The translations under genes were made by a program, and so were the position numbers. The notes under the pieces were generated by a model, which saw nothing but the letters and a program-made list of their open reading frames with translations, had not been told where the DNA came from and did no database searches. From contig JAKSCP010000523.1 in assembly GCA_022360535.1 (NCBI GenBank), forward strand, positions 1 to 10,528: a stretch of DNA of 10,528 nucleotides, read 5' to 3'. Within the stretch, counting starts at the first letter, position 1, and each line of letters starts with the position of its first letter. This document shows, piece after piece, positions 1-6,288 of the stretch. Source of the stretch: Pseudomonadales bacterium (lineage in GTDB: Bacteria; Pseudomonadota; Gammaproteobacteria; Pseudomonadales; Pseudohongiellaceae).

Positions 1-226
1 CCAGCAATGCGTTCATCATTTGATTCTTAAGATGGCCGTGCAAATAGATGGCATCACCAACACGGACATAGGCAGTTGGCAACACTCGAGACTCGCCGTC
101 TACAACATATCCAACATGACAGAGAAAGCCGGCGTCTAGAACCGAGTAGACGCTGTCTTTCTCATAGTGAGCTCTGTCTTTGCCTCTGATCAGGCGAGTT
201 CTGTTTCCATTGATGTTTTCTGACAT
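1..226 (-). CDS. PNPOx-like flavin-nucleotide-binding protein (N-terminal part, cut by window edge)
   Basis: Not in an annotated start-to-stop frame, because it runs off the left edge. The reverse strand from the ATG at 226-224 reads about 75 codons without a stop. The protein begins MSENINGNRTRLIRGKDRAH and continues with a segment like Y-x-V-L-D-A-G-F-L-C-H-V-G-Y-V-V-D-G, then P-T-A-Y-V-R-V-G-D-A-I-Y-L-H-G-H near residues 52-67. This order (R-x-R-x-x-x-x-A-x-Y, I/V-L-D, H-V-G-F/Y, P-T-x-Y-x-R, L-Y-x-H-G) is typical of the PNPOx-like split-barrel family called flavin-nucleotide-binding or Pyridox_ox_2, usually about 200-230 residues. Such proteins bind FMN or a related flavin; the substrate of this subgroup is generally unknown. 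An AGGA lies 9 bases before the ATG. It is the last visible gene of the leftward series. The family call is fairly safe; an enzymatic role is not shown. Confidence 0.8.
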   Translation of the reverse strand, partial: MSENINGNRTRLIRGKDRAHYEKDSVYSVLDAGFLCHVGYVVDGESRVLPTAYVRVGDAIYLHGHLKNQMMNALL

Positions 227-294
227 ATCGAGAGTCCTGAACTTTGTATCTGTATTGTGTTTCGACAGAAATCGGAGGTGAGTTTATTGTGAAG

Positions 295-312
295 GGAGTG
301 ACGAGTCACTCC
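295..312. other. Hairpin GGAGTGA-CGAG-TCACTCC between two minus-strand genes
   Basis: A perfect 7-bp inverted repeat (295-301 with 306-312, loop CGAG) lies 20 bases past the stop of the DUF6445 gene, in the 106-bp gap before the flavin-binding protein gene. Read on the minus strand it is followed by CTTCAC, not by a T-run, so it is not a textbook Rho-independent terminator. It could weaken readthrough or stabilise a transcript end. The rest of 227-332 holds nothing clearer; no convincing promoter pair was found for the 226-1 gene. Confidence 0.4.
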
Positions 313-332
313 TCAGAAGAGAAGTTTTTGGG

Positions 333-941
333 TTAATTACCCAAAAAGATAGTTTGTACTACGCGAGAAGTCTCAAGCGTGTCGCCAAATGCTGGGCCAG
401 GCGAATGAAGCACCCAGGGTCTGAACAATACCAATCGGTTGTATTTGTAGGGAACAGAAAGCGTCTTCTCCCACAACGATTCATCAAGCCCTTCGGTTTC
501 GAGGAATGCGCGAAGATCGTGGAAAGAATTCCACCCGTATTTGGCAAAACCTTCGGGCGTGTTGGGCGCGATTTCCAAACCGGTTCGCTTATGTTTCCAG
601 AAACTCGTCCCTTCCGTTTCAGGGTGATCCTTTGAGAGATAGATAACGCCCGCCCATTTTGTTTCCACGTCTACATCGTAATGAATATGAAACTTAAATG
701 GGTCTTTTTCTTGAGTGAAACGTATTTTTCCATTGGCGTTGGTAGACGAGTCAATTGTCGGTTCAAGCGTGAGTTTTTTGAAGATTTCCCGATGCTGTTC
801 CCCAAGGTAGGATTCCTTGGTCATTACGCCGGCATAGTTTCCCCTAGGCAGTGCTTCGTTTTTGACCGACTCCAAAGCCACCTGAACCAACTGATCGGGG
901 TCGTTATAGAAATCGTCTACTATCAGGTATCTATTCAGCAT
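333..941 (-). CDS. DUF6445 family protein, 2-oxoglutarate/Fe(II) oxygenase-like
   Basis: A 202-residue protein without signal peptide, so probably cytoplasmic. The core reads F-H-I-H-Y-D near residues 84-89, then W-A-G-V-I-Y-L, then G-T-S-F-W-K-H near 111-117, and near the C-terminus L-F-R-P-W-V-L-H-S-P with H179, followed by R193. This H87-x-D89...H179...R193 arrangement is the iron-binding triad plus 2-oxoglutarate arginine of the double-stranded beta-helix oxygenases, and the overall sequence matches DUF6445 as I know it. The substrate is unknown; family members may hydroxylate a protein or small molecule, but nothing here shows which. The ATG at 941-939 has no recognisable Shine-Dalgarno; the bases before it are a tandem 9-bp repeat. 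It lies 128 bp after the HD-domain gene in the same direction and could be its own unit or the tail of that operon. Confidence 0.78.
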   Translation of the reverse strand: MLNRYLIVDDFYNDPDQLVQVALESVKNEALPRGNYAGVMTKESYLGEQHREIFKKLTLEPTIDSSTNANGKIRFTQEKDPFKFHIHYDVDVETKWAGVIYLSKDHPETEGTSFWKHKRTGLEIAPNTPEGFAKYGWNSFHDLRAFLETEGLDESLWEKTLSVPYKYNRLVLFRPWVLHSPGPAFGDTLETSRVVQTIFLGN

Positions 942-943
942 TT

Positions 944-961
944 TCGTAGCGCTCGTAGCGC
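944..961. repeat. Perfect tandem 9-bp repeat (TCGTAGCGC x2) abutting a start codon
   Basis: TCGTAGCGC occurs twice head to tail at 944-952 and 953-961. On the minus strand it reads GCGCTACGA twice and ends 2 bases before the ATG of the DUF6445 gene (941). It occupies the place where a Shine-Dalgarno sequence would be expected and contains none. Confidence 0.7.
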
Positions 962-1005
962 GTAAAGCATCATGCGCTCACAACCGTAGGAGAATATTGT
1001 AAGCC

Positions 1006-1059
1006 ATGAAGTATGCTTCTGCATGCCTGCAGAACTTCATCCTTGCAACAATTTGTTGC
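1006..1059. other. Two adjacent hairpins after the HD-domain gene, possible transcript end
   Basis: Between the HD-domain stop (1070) and the DUF6445 start (941) lie two inverted repeats. The first met by the leftward transcript is GCAACAA (1045-1051) with TTGTTGC (1053-1059), in practice a 5-bp stem with a 5-base loop. The second is ATGAAGT (1006-1012) with ACTTCAT (1034-1040), enclosing TCTGCA (1018-1023) with TGCAGA (1028-1033), loop TGCC; together 13 bp with a 5-base bulge on one side. No T-run follows on either strand, so intrinsic termination is uncertain. A structured end for the operon or an RNA processing site is possible. Confidence 0.4.
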
Positions 1060-1069
1060 TGTGGGACTG

Positions 1070-1762
1070 CTAAAGAGCTCTGCCGCCGGCGCTTTGTGCG
1101 AGCAATGCATTGATGAAGGCATTCATCTCATCCAGGCGCAGTTGGCCCATCTGCTTGGATGCATCGAGTACCAGGGTAGCGGGAAGCTGTTGACCCATGT
1201 TTTCCAGGGTGGCGATAGCCGTAGGCAGGTCTTGTGCCAGGCCCTCTCTGGTGGTGAGCGAAATGATACGGGTCACACCAACAGCACCAAGGAAGTTGAG
1301 CGTATCTGCATCGTGCAGAACTTGTGCATGAGGTTCATCTGGCACCGGTGAATAATACATGTGAGCCAGTGCCGCGCCCTGTACTAAAGGGAGTTTTTCC
1401 ATCGGAAAGCCAGCAGGTTCGAGAATCTCGGCCATGGAGTCTGCAGCCACCTGTGAGTGGTCACTGCCTCGGGAAGCATAGGGTGCAAAGGCCCCCATAT
1501 CATGAAGGAATGCCGCTGCGAACAGTACGTCGGGATCAATTTCGAGACCTTCACGTTCAGCCAAATCCAAGGCTAGCACATAGTCTCGTTCGCTATGGGC
1601 CAGCCCCCAGGCAGAATGCTGTTGATTTTCTTTGACGAATTCGTACACGGTCTGCTTCCACTGTGCGTCCAGCGGAATTCCGGATGGGGTTTCCTGAGCA
1701 ATAACATAAGTTCCAGCAATAAAGCATAGGCTGAACAGCAAACATCGGATCAAGTTAAACAT
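1070..1762 (-). CDS. Exported HD-domain (phosphohydrolase-fold) protein
   Basis: A 230-residue protein starting with a hydrophobic segment (residues about 5-22) that ends I-A-Q, a likely Sec signal peptide. The mature part is one HD domain: H56 in A-H-S-E-R-D, the H87-D88 doublet in F-L-H-D-M-G, H102 in the following loop, and D151 in L-H-D-A-D-T-L. These H...HD...D residues are the divalent-metal ligands of HD phosphohydrolases, which hydrolyse nucleotides or other phosphate esters. The substrate cannot be read from the sequence, and most known HD enzymes are cytoplasmic, so a secreted one is unusual. The start at 1762 has GGAG 6 bases upstream. It lies 18 bp after the NTF2-like gene and is the last tightly spaced gene of the exported operon. 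Confidence 0.82.
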   Translation of the reverse strand: MFNLIRCLLFSLCFIAGTYVIAQETPSGIPLDAQWKQTVYEFVKENQQHSAWGLAHSERDYVLALDLAEREGLEIDPDVLFAAAFLHDMGAFAPYASRGSDHSQVAADSMAEILEPAGFPMEKLPLVQGAALAHMYYSPVPDEPHAQVLHDADTLNFLGAVGVTRIISLTTREGLAQDLPTAIATLENMGQQLPATLVLDASKQMGQLRLDEMNAFINALLAQSAGGRAL

Positions 1763-1780
1763 GAAAAACTCCAGGAAAAC

Positions 1781-2299
1781 TCACTCAGTATCGCATCGTA
1801 CAACTTTGTTTGGAGCATGGCTGGAAAACGAAAGTATGCGCCAACCATCATTGGTGGTGCCAAGAGTATAGGACACACCACCAACCGACATAATGCTCCC
1901 ATCTGTTCTTGTGCGAGTATTGGTGCCGCTGACAATAGCAGAGCCAGCACCGAACACGCATACATTCTTGGTAGTGAATATCGATCTATTCCAACCTCGC
2001 TCCAGGAGACCATCGATTGCCGACGAAAAATACTCCATGTTTTCTGCCTCAGTTGCACGGGCTGTGATGCCATTGGCACCGATGACGTACCATGGGAGTG
2101 TGAAGATTTCCGTGGAAAGCGCTTCCGGATTGCGCTCATAGTAGTAGTTGTAGTACCGCTCAACATGGCGCTGAGCCTGTGCTTTGGTAAGTGCTTCCTC
2201 TGCTGCTGTCAATTCTTGCGCGGTGGTTTGGTTGTTGATTCCAACACCAAGTGCAAACAAGAGTGAAGCAAAGCGGGCTTTTTGAAAACGAAGTTTCAT
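1781..2299 (-). CDS. Secreted NTF2/SnoaL-like domain protein
   Basis: A 172-residue protein with a signal peptide (basic start MKLRFQKAR, hydrophobic stretch about 10-20, probable cleavage after T-T-A-Q near residue 28). The mature domain of about 140 residues has the pattern of the NTF2/SnoaL cone fold: an early helix rich in Tyr (R-Y-Y-N-Y-Y-Y-E-R-N), a segment L-P-W-Y-V-I-G-A-N-G, a W-N-R-S strand, and a final strand pair around G-W-R-I-L-S-F. Similar small proteins are annotated as nuclear transport factor 2-like or ketosteroid-isomerase-like, some as DUF4440 or DUF6841; the fold does not fix a reaction. The start has GGGAG 7 bases upstream. It sits between the CapA-like and HD genes with short gaps (62 and 18 bp), which suggests one transcript. 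Confidence 0.65.
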   Translation of the reverse strand: MKLRFQKARFASLLFALGVGINNQTTAQELTAAEEALTKAQAQRHVERYYNYYYERNPEALSTEIFTLPWYVIGANGITARATEAENMEYFSSAIDGLLERGWNRSIFTTKNVCVFGAGSAIVSGTNTRTRTDGSIMSVGGVSYTLGTTNDGWRILSFSSHAPNKVVRCDTE

Positions 2300-2361
2300 G
2301 TGTTTCTCCCGAATGAAAATTATTTTGAATGGACAACTCTTAGTGAGATAGGGATGCGCCC

Positions 2362-3825
2362 CTAGTTAACTCGGATAATGCCAACATTGCCTTCGACATC
2401 AATATTTGTGCCCCACTGATCGGAAAGGCGTGTAACTCTCTCCAGTATTCTTTGAGCATGCCCTTGCTCTGCCATACGTGGAATGCCGAGACGTGAGTCT
2501 GGTTTCTCGATTCCCAACTCTGTTGGGTAAAGTCGTACTTCTTTGAGTACACCATCCTGATAGTGACTGGTAGCAACCAGGCTTTCCAGCGATTGCGTGG
2601 AGCCGCCAAAGTTCCTGGAGAACTGCTGCATTCGCCTGCTCTGATCGGCATCTGCAGCGGCAACAGCTATTGGTAATTCCCACTGAGACTCTCGGAAGAA
2701 CTCTCCCAGACCGTAGAAAATTGGCTTGCCCTTATAGATTTCTACTCCACGCAGAGTTTGCACGCCAGTGCCAACGAAGGCATCCGCGCCAGCATCAATC
2801 GCCTTGTGTGCTAGCTCTACGTAAAACTCGGGCGGTCTTGTGCTCAAGTGTTGAAACTCCACTACCGATTGACTTTGATGAATGTGCGCAGCTGCAATAA
2901 CGAAATCACCAAGTTGGCGCGCATTTCGAATGCTTCTCAAAATACGCTCCACATCATTTTCATTCACGGTATAGACGACGGTGCCAGGAATTTCGTCGCC
3001 CCTGGCGACTCGATAATTTGGATCGTTGCGACCGGAGCTTGAGGCAGACAGAGACACACCAGTCTCTGGTGATACAACGCCTACTGGTCGTGGATTGTCA
3101 TAGTTATCTCGATACTGCAAAAACCCCTCGCGGACCTGCAGCAGCGCATCGTACTGCTGTGGGGACACTAGAATTGTTTCGCTGTAATTGAGCATGTTGA
3201 GTCCCGGTCTTCCGCCCAGGTTGCCGATGCGCGGCGTTGCCGCGAGGCGATTGTGTTCAGGAAAGATTGGCGCATGTGTGCCAATCAATGCGGCTCGACC
3301 TTTTGGAAGTTCGAGAAAGGCCGGTGCGGCTGCTTCTTGCAAATTCTGGCCTGAGCCTGCATGCACAATACCTGCAGCATCCAATAAGGAATTGGTTGAG
3401 AACATGCCGGCAAATTCGGAGTCCAATAGATGATTCTGGGCCCGGTTGACCATGTCGAAGCCCATTAACTTTAAATCTGCCGCAACTTCATGAGTGCCCA
3501 CGAATCCGTTCAATGGTCCATCGAACTCACGTAGATTCGCTAACTCACCCTCCATGTTGCCAACCGCCAGATCGGCGTTTCGGATCAGGTCAAAGACTGC
3601 TTGCACTTCCGGATCGGTGAGTTGAGAGGCTGGACGTCGTATCATCAGGTCGCCAACGCTGGCGAGAACAAACTCACCAGACATACTCATCATGTGATCT
3701 CTTTCGGGTAGGGAACTTAAGTCAGATTGACCTGATACAACCGGTGTAAGCCCAGTCAGCACTACAAGAGTAAGGGTTGTGAGTAATCTATTGCTTGGCT
3801 GTCTTCTTTTATGTTGAGCGCTCAT
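2362..3825 (-). CDS. CapA-family (PGA_cap) metallophosphatase homologue lacking the GHxPH motif
   Basis: A 487-residue protein with a signal peptide (hydrophobic residues about 14-30, cleavage near V-S-G-Q). The fold is that of the CapA/PgsA-type calcineurin-like phosphatases linked to poly-gamma-glutamate or capsule formation. Visible motifs in order: V-G-D59-L-M, G-N90-M-E92-G-E, N-R-A-Q-N131-H132-L-L-D, A-A-H314-I-H316, and Y371-G-L-G-E-F-F near the C-terminal part of the domain. The usual G-H-x-P-H before R-G-I-E-I-Y-K-G is here G-T-G-V-Q (residues 352-356), and the usual L-G-N-F is L-G-E-F. Two family-typical histidines are thus absent, so catalysis may be changed or lost. Length is in the family range with an extra loop near 190-290. 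The ATG at 3825 has an AAAGGAAA site. It lies 33 bp after the LRR gene. Confidence 0.85.
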   Translation of the reverse strand: MSAQHKRRQPSNRLLTTLTLVVLTGLTPVVSGQSDLSSLPERDHMMSMSGEFVLASVGDLMIRRPASQLTDPEVQAVFDLIRNADLAVGNMEGELANLREFDGPLNGFVGTHEVAADLKLMGFDMVNRAQNHLLDSEFAGMFSTNSLLDAAGIVHAGSGQNLQEAAAPAFLELPKGRAALIGTHAPIFPEHNRLAATPRIGNLGGRPGLNMLNYSETILVSPQQYDALLQVREGFLQYRDNYDNPRPVGVVSPETGVSLSASSSGRNDPNYRVARGDEIPGTVVYTVNENDVERILRSIRNARQLGDFVIAAAHIHQSQSVVEFQHLSTRPPEFYVELAHKAIDAGADAFVGTGVQTLRGVEIYKGKPIFYGLGEFFRESQWELPIAVAAADADQSRRMQQFSRNFGGSTQSLESLVATSHYQDGVLKEVRLYPTELGIEKPDSRLGIPRMAEQGHAQRILERVTRLSDQWGTNIDVEGNVGIIRVN

Positions 3826-3858
3826 GAGTCTTTCCTTTGTAGCTGACTTTGCTGATCG

Positions 3859-4923
3859 CTACCTTTGTCGGGTTGCGGTGGCGCAAGAGGAAAAGAGTTC
3901 GGTGCGGACTTCGACGCCCTTTTCAGCCAGGCGCGCCTGATCTGTGCATGACACATCCGTATGCCTTAGCTCCACGATATCTCCCGCTCCGAGGCCTGGG
4001 TTTTCAAGCAGTGCCTCGATATTCCTTAATTCTGGATTGAAGCGAAGATCCAGCTGCATCAGGTTGGTGAGCCCGCTTAGCGGTGTGATGTCCGTAATGT
4101 CGTTGCCTGTCAGTTCGAGATAGATCAGATTGTTGAGTCCGCGCAGAGGGCTAAGATCGGTAAATGAATTCGCAGCCAGCCGTAGTTCTTCCAATGCAGT
4201 GAGTCCACTTAATGGGGTCAGGTCACTTATATCCTGGGTATGAATGTTCAGATCTACCAGTTTAGTAAGGTTTGCCAGAGGACTGATATCAGTGATGGCA
4301 TTAGTAAAGAGCAATCCAGTTGCTCCCATGTAGGTTCTCGGTACCTGCCCGCCAATGAAATCTCCATGGCGATGCATTCTCAGCACCCTTAGTTCTGTTA
4401 GCTCACTTAGTGCACTGATATCGGAAACAGGATTCTCGGCTATGCGCAATCTCACCAGGTTGGTCAGACCCTTTAGCGGAGTGATATCTGTAATCCAGTT
4501 AGTGTGGAGATTCAGATTAATGAGTCCAGTTAGCTCAGCGAGCGGACTGATGTCAGTAAGACCTCGGTTTCTGAGAGCAAGATCCGTCAACCCAGTGAGG
4601 TTTTGGATGCCGGACAGATCATGAAACACATGATCTGGATCCTGCCATTCTGGAGATCCGGAGACTGATCTGCGAGCCCCTGCGCCGGATGCATCCAGAG
4701 TTGTTAGCATTGCGACCTTGCCGCAAGTGAGAGGATCTTGCGGTTCCAGCGAGAGAGCCTCTCGTACTTCCTGCTCCAATACAGGGTCAGCAAAGCTCAC
4801 GATGTCTGATGTCGTAAAATCCCGGCAGTTTTCGGTAGTTTGTAAGACTTGCTGAGCCCATGCTCCAGAACCTAGAAAAATGGAGAACGCGGCTGTTGCC
4901 AGTATGCGTGGAGTAGATTTCAT
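3859..4923 (-). CDS. Secreted internalin-type leucine-rich repeat protein
   Basis: A 354-residue protein with a signal peptide (hydrophobic residues about 8-22, probable cleavage after A-W-A-Q). Residues 109-307 are 22-residue leucine-rich repeats of the pattern L-x-x-L-x-x-L-x-L-x-x-N-x-I-x-D-I-x-P-L-x-x, the internalin/SD22 class. These form curved binding surfaces, normally for proteins. The repeats are in perfect 22-residue register from 109 to 284. Cysteines at 33 and 67 (cap before the repeats) and 326 and 347 (after them) could form disulfides in the periplasm or outside the cell. No LPXTG, lipobox or transmembrane anchor is visible, so it may be periplasmic or secreted. The start has AGAGGT 7 bases upstream. 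It is the first gene of the leftward operon; its partner may be one of the other exported products, but this is inference. Confidence 0.85.
   Translation of the reverse strand: MKSTPRILATAAFSIFLGSGAWAQQVLQTTENCRDFTTSDIVSFADPVLEQEVREALSLEPQDPLTCGKVAMLTTLDASGAGARRSVSGSPEWQDPDHVFHDLSGIQNLTGLTDLALRNRGLTDISPLAELTGLINLNLHTNWITDITPLKGLTNLVRLRIAENPVSDISALSELTELRVLRMHRHGDFIGGQVPRTYMGATGLLFTNAITDISPLANLTKLVDLNIHTQDISDLTPLSGLTALEELRLAANSFTDLSPLRGLNNLIYLELTGNDITDITPLSGLTNLMQLDLRFNPELRNIEALLENPGLGAGDIVELRHTDVSCTDQARLAEKGVEVRTELFSSCATATRQR
4000..4599 (-). repeat. Leucine-rich repeat region, nine 22-residue units
   Basis: Protein residues 109-308 of the LRR gene. Units start at residues 109, 131, 153, 175, 197, 219, 241, 263 and 285. 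Units 4 (175-196) and 5 (197-218) are degenerate: unit 4 keeps only its first half and unit 5 only its second half, yet their combined length is exactly 44 residues. The last unit has 24 residues. Confidence 0.85.
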
Positions 4924-4950
4924 ATCAGGTACCTCTGCTGGTCACAATCA

Positions 4951-4979
4951 AAGTTAATCCCTACGGCGAAACTTGTCTA
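4951..4979 (-). promoter_or_regulatory. Weak candidate sigma-70 promoter for the LRR-CapA-NTF2-HD operon
   Basis: On the minus strand, TAGACA (4979-4974, five of six to TTGACA) is followed after 17 bp by TAACTT (4956-4951, three of six to TATAAT). This is 28 bp before the LRR start codon. The -10 match is poor, so this is only a candidate. The rest of the 4924-5102 divergent region shows no stronger pair on either strand. Confidence 0.3.
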
Positions 4980-5090
4980 ATTGGGAGTGGCCCCTTCAAT
5001 CACAATAGTCAACGGAGAGTGCTGTACCTCGACCCGCCGATACCGGAACTATCTGATAGACTGCTCCAGTCGAGGCTCAATAACGTAGTC

Positions 5091-5099
5091 GGAGGAGGG
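5091..5099 (+). promoter_or_regulatory. Shine-Dalgarno GGAGGAGGG that sets the DUF4345 start
   Basis: A near-perfect anti-16S complement lies 3-4 bases before ATG 5103 and none lies before the longer-frame ATG at 5019. It decides the start of the 5103 gene. Confidence 0.75.
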
Positions 5100-5102
5100 C
5101 AG

Positions 5103-5480
5103 ATGGTCGCTTCAGTTAAGGCAGCGGTATCGCTCATAGGTGGATTATTCTTGCTGATTGGTTTGGCCGGTTTATTCACCCCAGAAGATTTTGCCAGCGG
5201 CCTGGGCCTGAGTGTGGCAAGCGCAGAGGGAGCTGGTTCAATACGTGCGATGATTGGCGCGCACTATGTGGCGATGGGGGGTATTTGTCTCTACGCGATT
5301 ATCCGCCGGAAACCGATCTTACTGTTACCGGTAGCGGTCATTGAGGTAGTGATGGTACTGGCCAGAGGCATAGCGGCCATAAATGGTGAATTTGTAACTG
5401 CTACCTTTGTCCCTACAGGCATTGAAATCTTTGCAGCACTTGTTCTGATAACAGCTACCTCGAAACTACCCGGTCCATAA
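5103..5480 (+). CDS. DUF4345 family four-helix membrane protein (copy 1)
   Basis: The frame is open from 5019, but the ATG at 5103 is preferred because of the strong GGAGGAGGG just before it and because the extra 28 residues are polar and unlike the family. The resulting 125-residue protein has four hydrophobic segments, about 5-25, 47-67, 71-92 and 100-119. The loop F-T-P-E-D-F-A-S-G-L-G-L and the following G-S-I-R-A-M-I-G-A-H-Y-V-A-M-G-G match the DUF4345 pattern (E/x-I-R-A-x-x-G-G...). The function of the family is unknown; it is an inner-membrane protein. Its stop shares one base with the ATG of the next gene (TAATG), so the two are likely translationally coupled. A second DUF4345 copy lies at 7584. 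Confidence 0.75.
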   Translation: MVASVKAAVSLIGGLFLLIGLAGLFTPEDFASGLGLSVASAEGAGSIRAMIGAHYVAMGGICLYAIIRRKPILLLPVAVIEVVMVLARGIAAINGEFVTATFVPTGIEIFAALVLITATSKLPGP

Positions 5481-6274
5481 TGAAGAATCTATTCGTAGTA
5501 ATCTTTGTCTGCTTGTCTCAGCTGACGACTGCGCAGACCGATGAACAGGGATATGAGGTCGAGCCACGTATTCTATCTGCATACCATGGCCTGGACGCGT
5601 TGCCACCTCGCGCCAGAGTTTTGTGCCGAGCAATGGCTGGGGGAGAAGATGGCATGCCGCTTACTTTCTCAGTTCAGATTGATGATGCATCCCTTTCTCC
5701 TGATGGCTTCGTTGTTGAAACCAGTGCGGGAGAACTGGTTACCCCAATTTGTGCAACACTGCGTCCAGCCATGGAGCCACTTGAGCTGAGGACGGTGCTG
5801 CTTGTTGGTACATTCGGTACTGCACAGTCTCCACCGCAGGCAGTTGAGATAGTGGGCCAGCTGCAAGATGCAAAGGGTAATTCTCTACAGGGACTGAGAA
5901 CCGAAACCATTACGACTTTAGAAGCAGGGCCCAGTCTGGTATTCGCAGAGCAATTCTCTCCAGATACGTCCGGGCTCGAAGGCGAATGCACCGATGAAAC
6001 CGCGCAGGCTATTCTGCTGACCTGGGAAGGCGGAGTGACTGGACCACAGGGTGCTGCCCTGGCCGAGGCACAGCGTAAAGCGGTGTCAGTAGCGCTGGAT
6101 AGCGGCGAGCAGGTGCATCCGATTGCTTTGGGTGACGACGATCCAGACAATCATGTTGTTGCCTGTCTGGCTGAAGACAGTCCGGCAGTTTCAGTCAGTG
6201 TTGAAGCTGGCTTTTTTCATGACCCTGGCGATGATGCCAATCCTGCTACTGCAGTCAAAGTGCAGAGTAGATAA
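5480..6274 (+). CDS. Secreted protein of unknown function
   Basis: A 264-residue protein with a clear signal peptide: MKN, hydrophobic residues 4-17, cleavage probably after T-T-A-Q. I do not recognise a family. The mature part has four cysteines (in V-L-C-R, P-I-C-A, G-E-C-T and V-A-C-L), enough for two disulfides, and alternating hydrophobic stretches (L-R-T-V-L-L-V-G-T-F-G, A-V-E-I-V-G-Q-L) suggesting beta-rich domains. The C-terminal third is acidic (G-D-D-D-P-D-N). It starts inside the stop codon of the DUF4345 gene (TAATG overlap), so it probably has a linked role, perhaps as a periplasmic partner of that membrane protein. It converges on the HxlR gene with only 14 bp between stops, with no terminator visible. 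Confidence 0.65.
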   Translation: MKNLFVVIFVCLSQLTTAQTDEQGYEVEPRILSAYHGLDALPPRARVLCRAMAGGEDGMPLTFSVQIDDASLSPDGFVVETSAGELVTPICATLRPAMEPLELRTVLLVGTFGTAQSPPQAVEIVGQLQDAKGNSLQGLRTETITTLEAGPSLVFAEQFSPDTSGLEGECTDETAQAILLTWEGGVTGPQGAALAEAQRKAVSVALDSGEQVHPIALGDDDPDNHVVACLAEDSPAVSVSVEAGFFHDPGDDANPATAVKVQSR

Positions 6275-6288
6275 ACCAGACAATTGAC

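Noticed and set aside
325..347. Palindrome TTTTTGGGT-taatt-ACCCAAAAA as a bidirectional terminator
   Set aside because: The T-run is on the 5' side of the stem on both strands, the reverse of an intrinsic terminator, and the left arm covers the last codons and stop of the DUF6445 gene.
1013..1351. Plus-strand open frames opposite the HD-domain, CapA-like and M56 genes
   Set aside because: They lie antisense to genes with clear motifs, lack ribosome-binding sites and encode no recognisable domain.
5019..5102. N-terminal extension of the first DUF4345 gene from ATG 5019
   Set aside because: The 28 added residues are polar, have no ribosome-binding site and do not fit the family; GGAGGAGGG before ATG 5103 is decisive.
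5674..6150. Minus-strand frame of 158 codons inside the secreted-protein gene
   Set aside because: It is Ser/Pro/Cys-rich low-complexity translation typical of an antisense shadow; the plus frame has a signal peptide and a coupled start.
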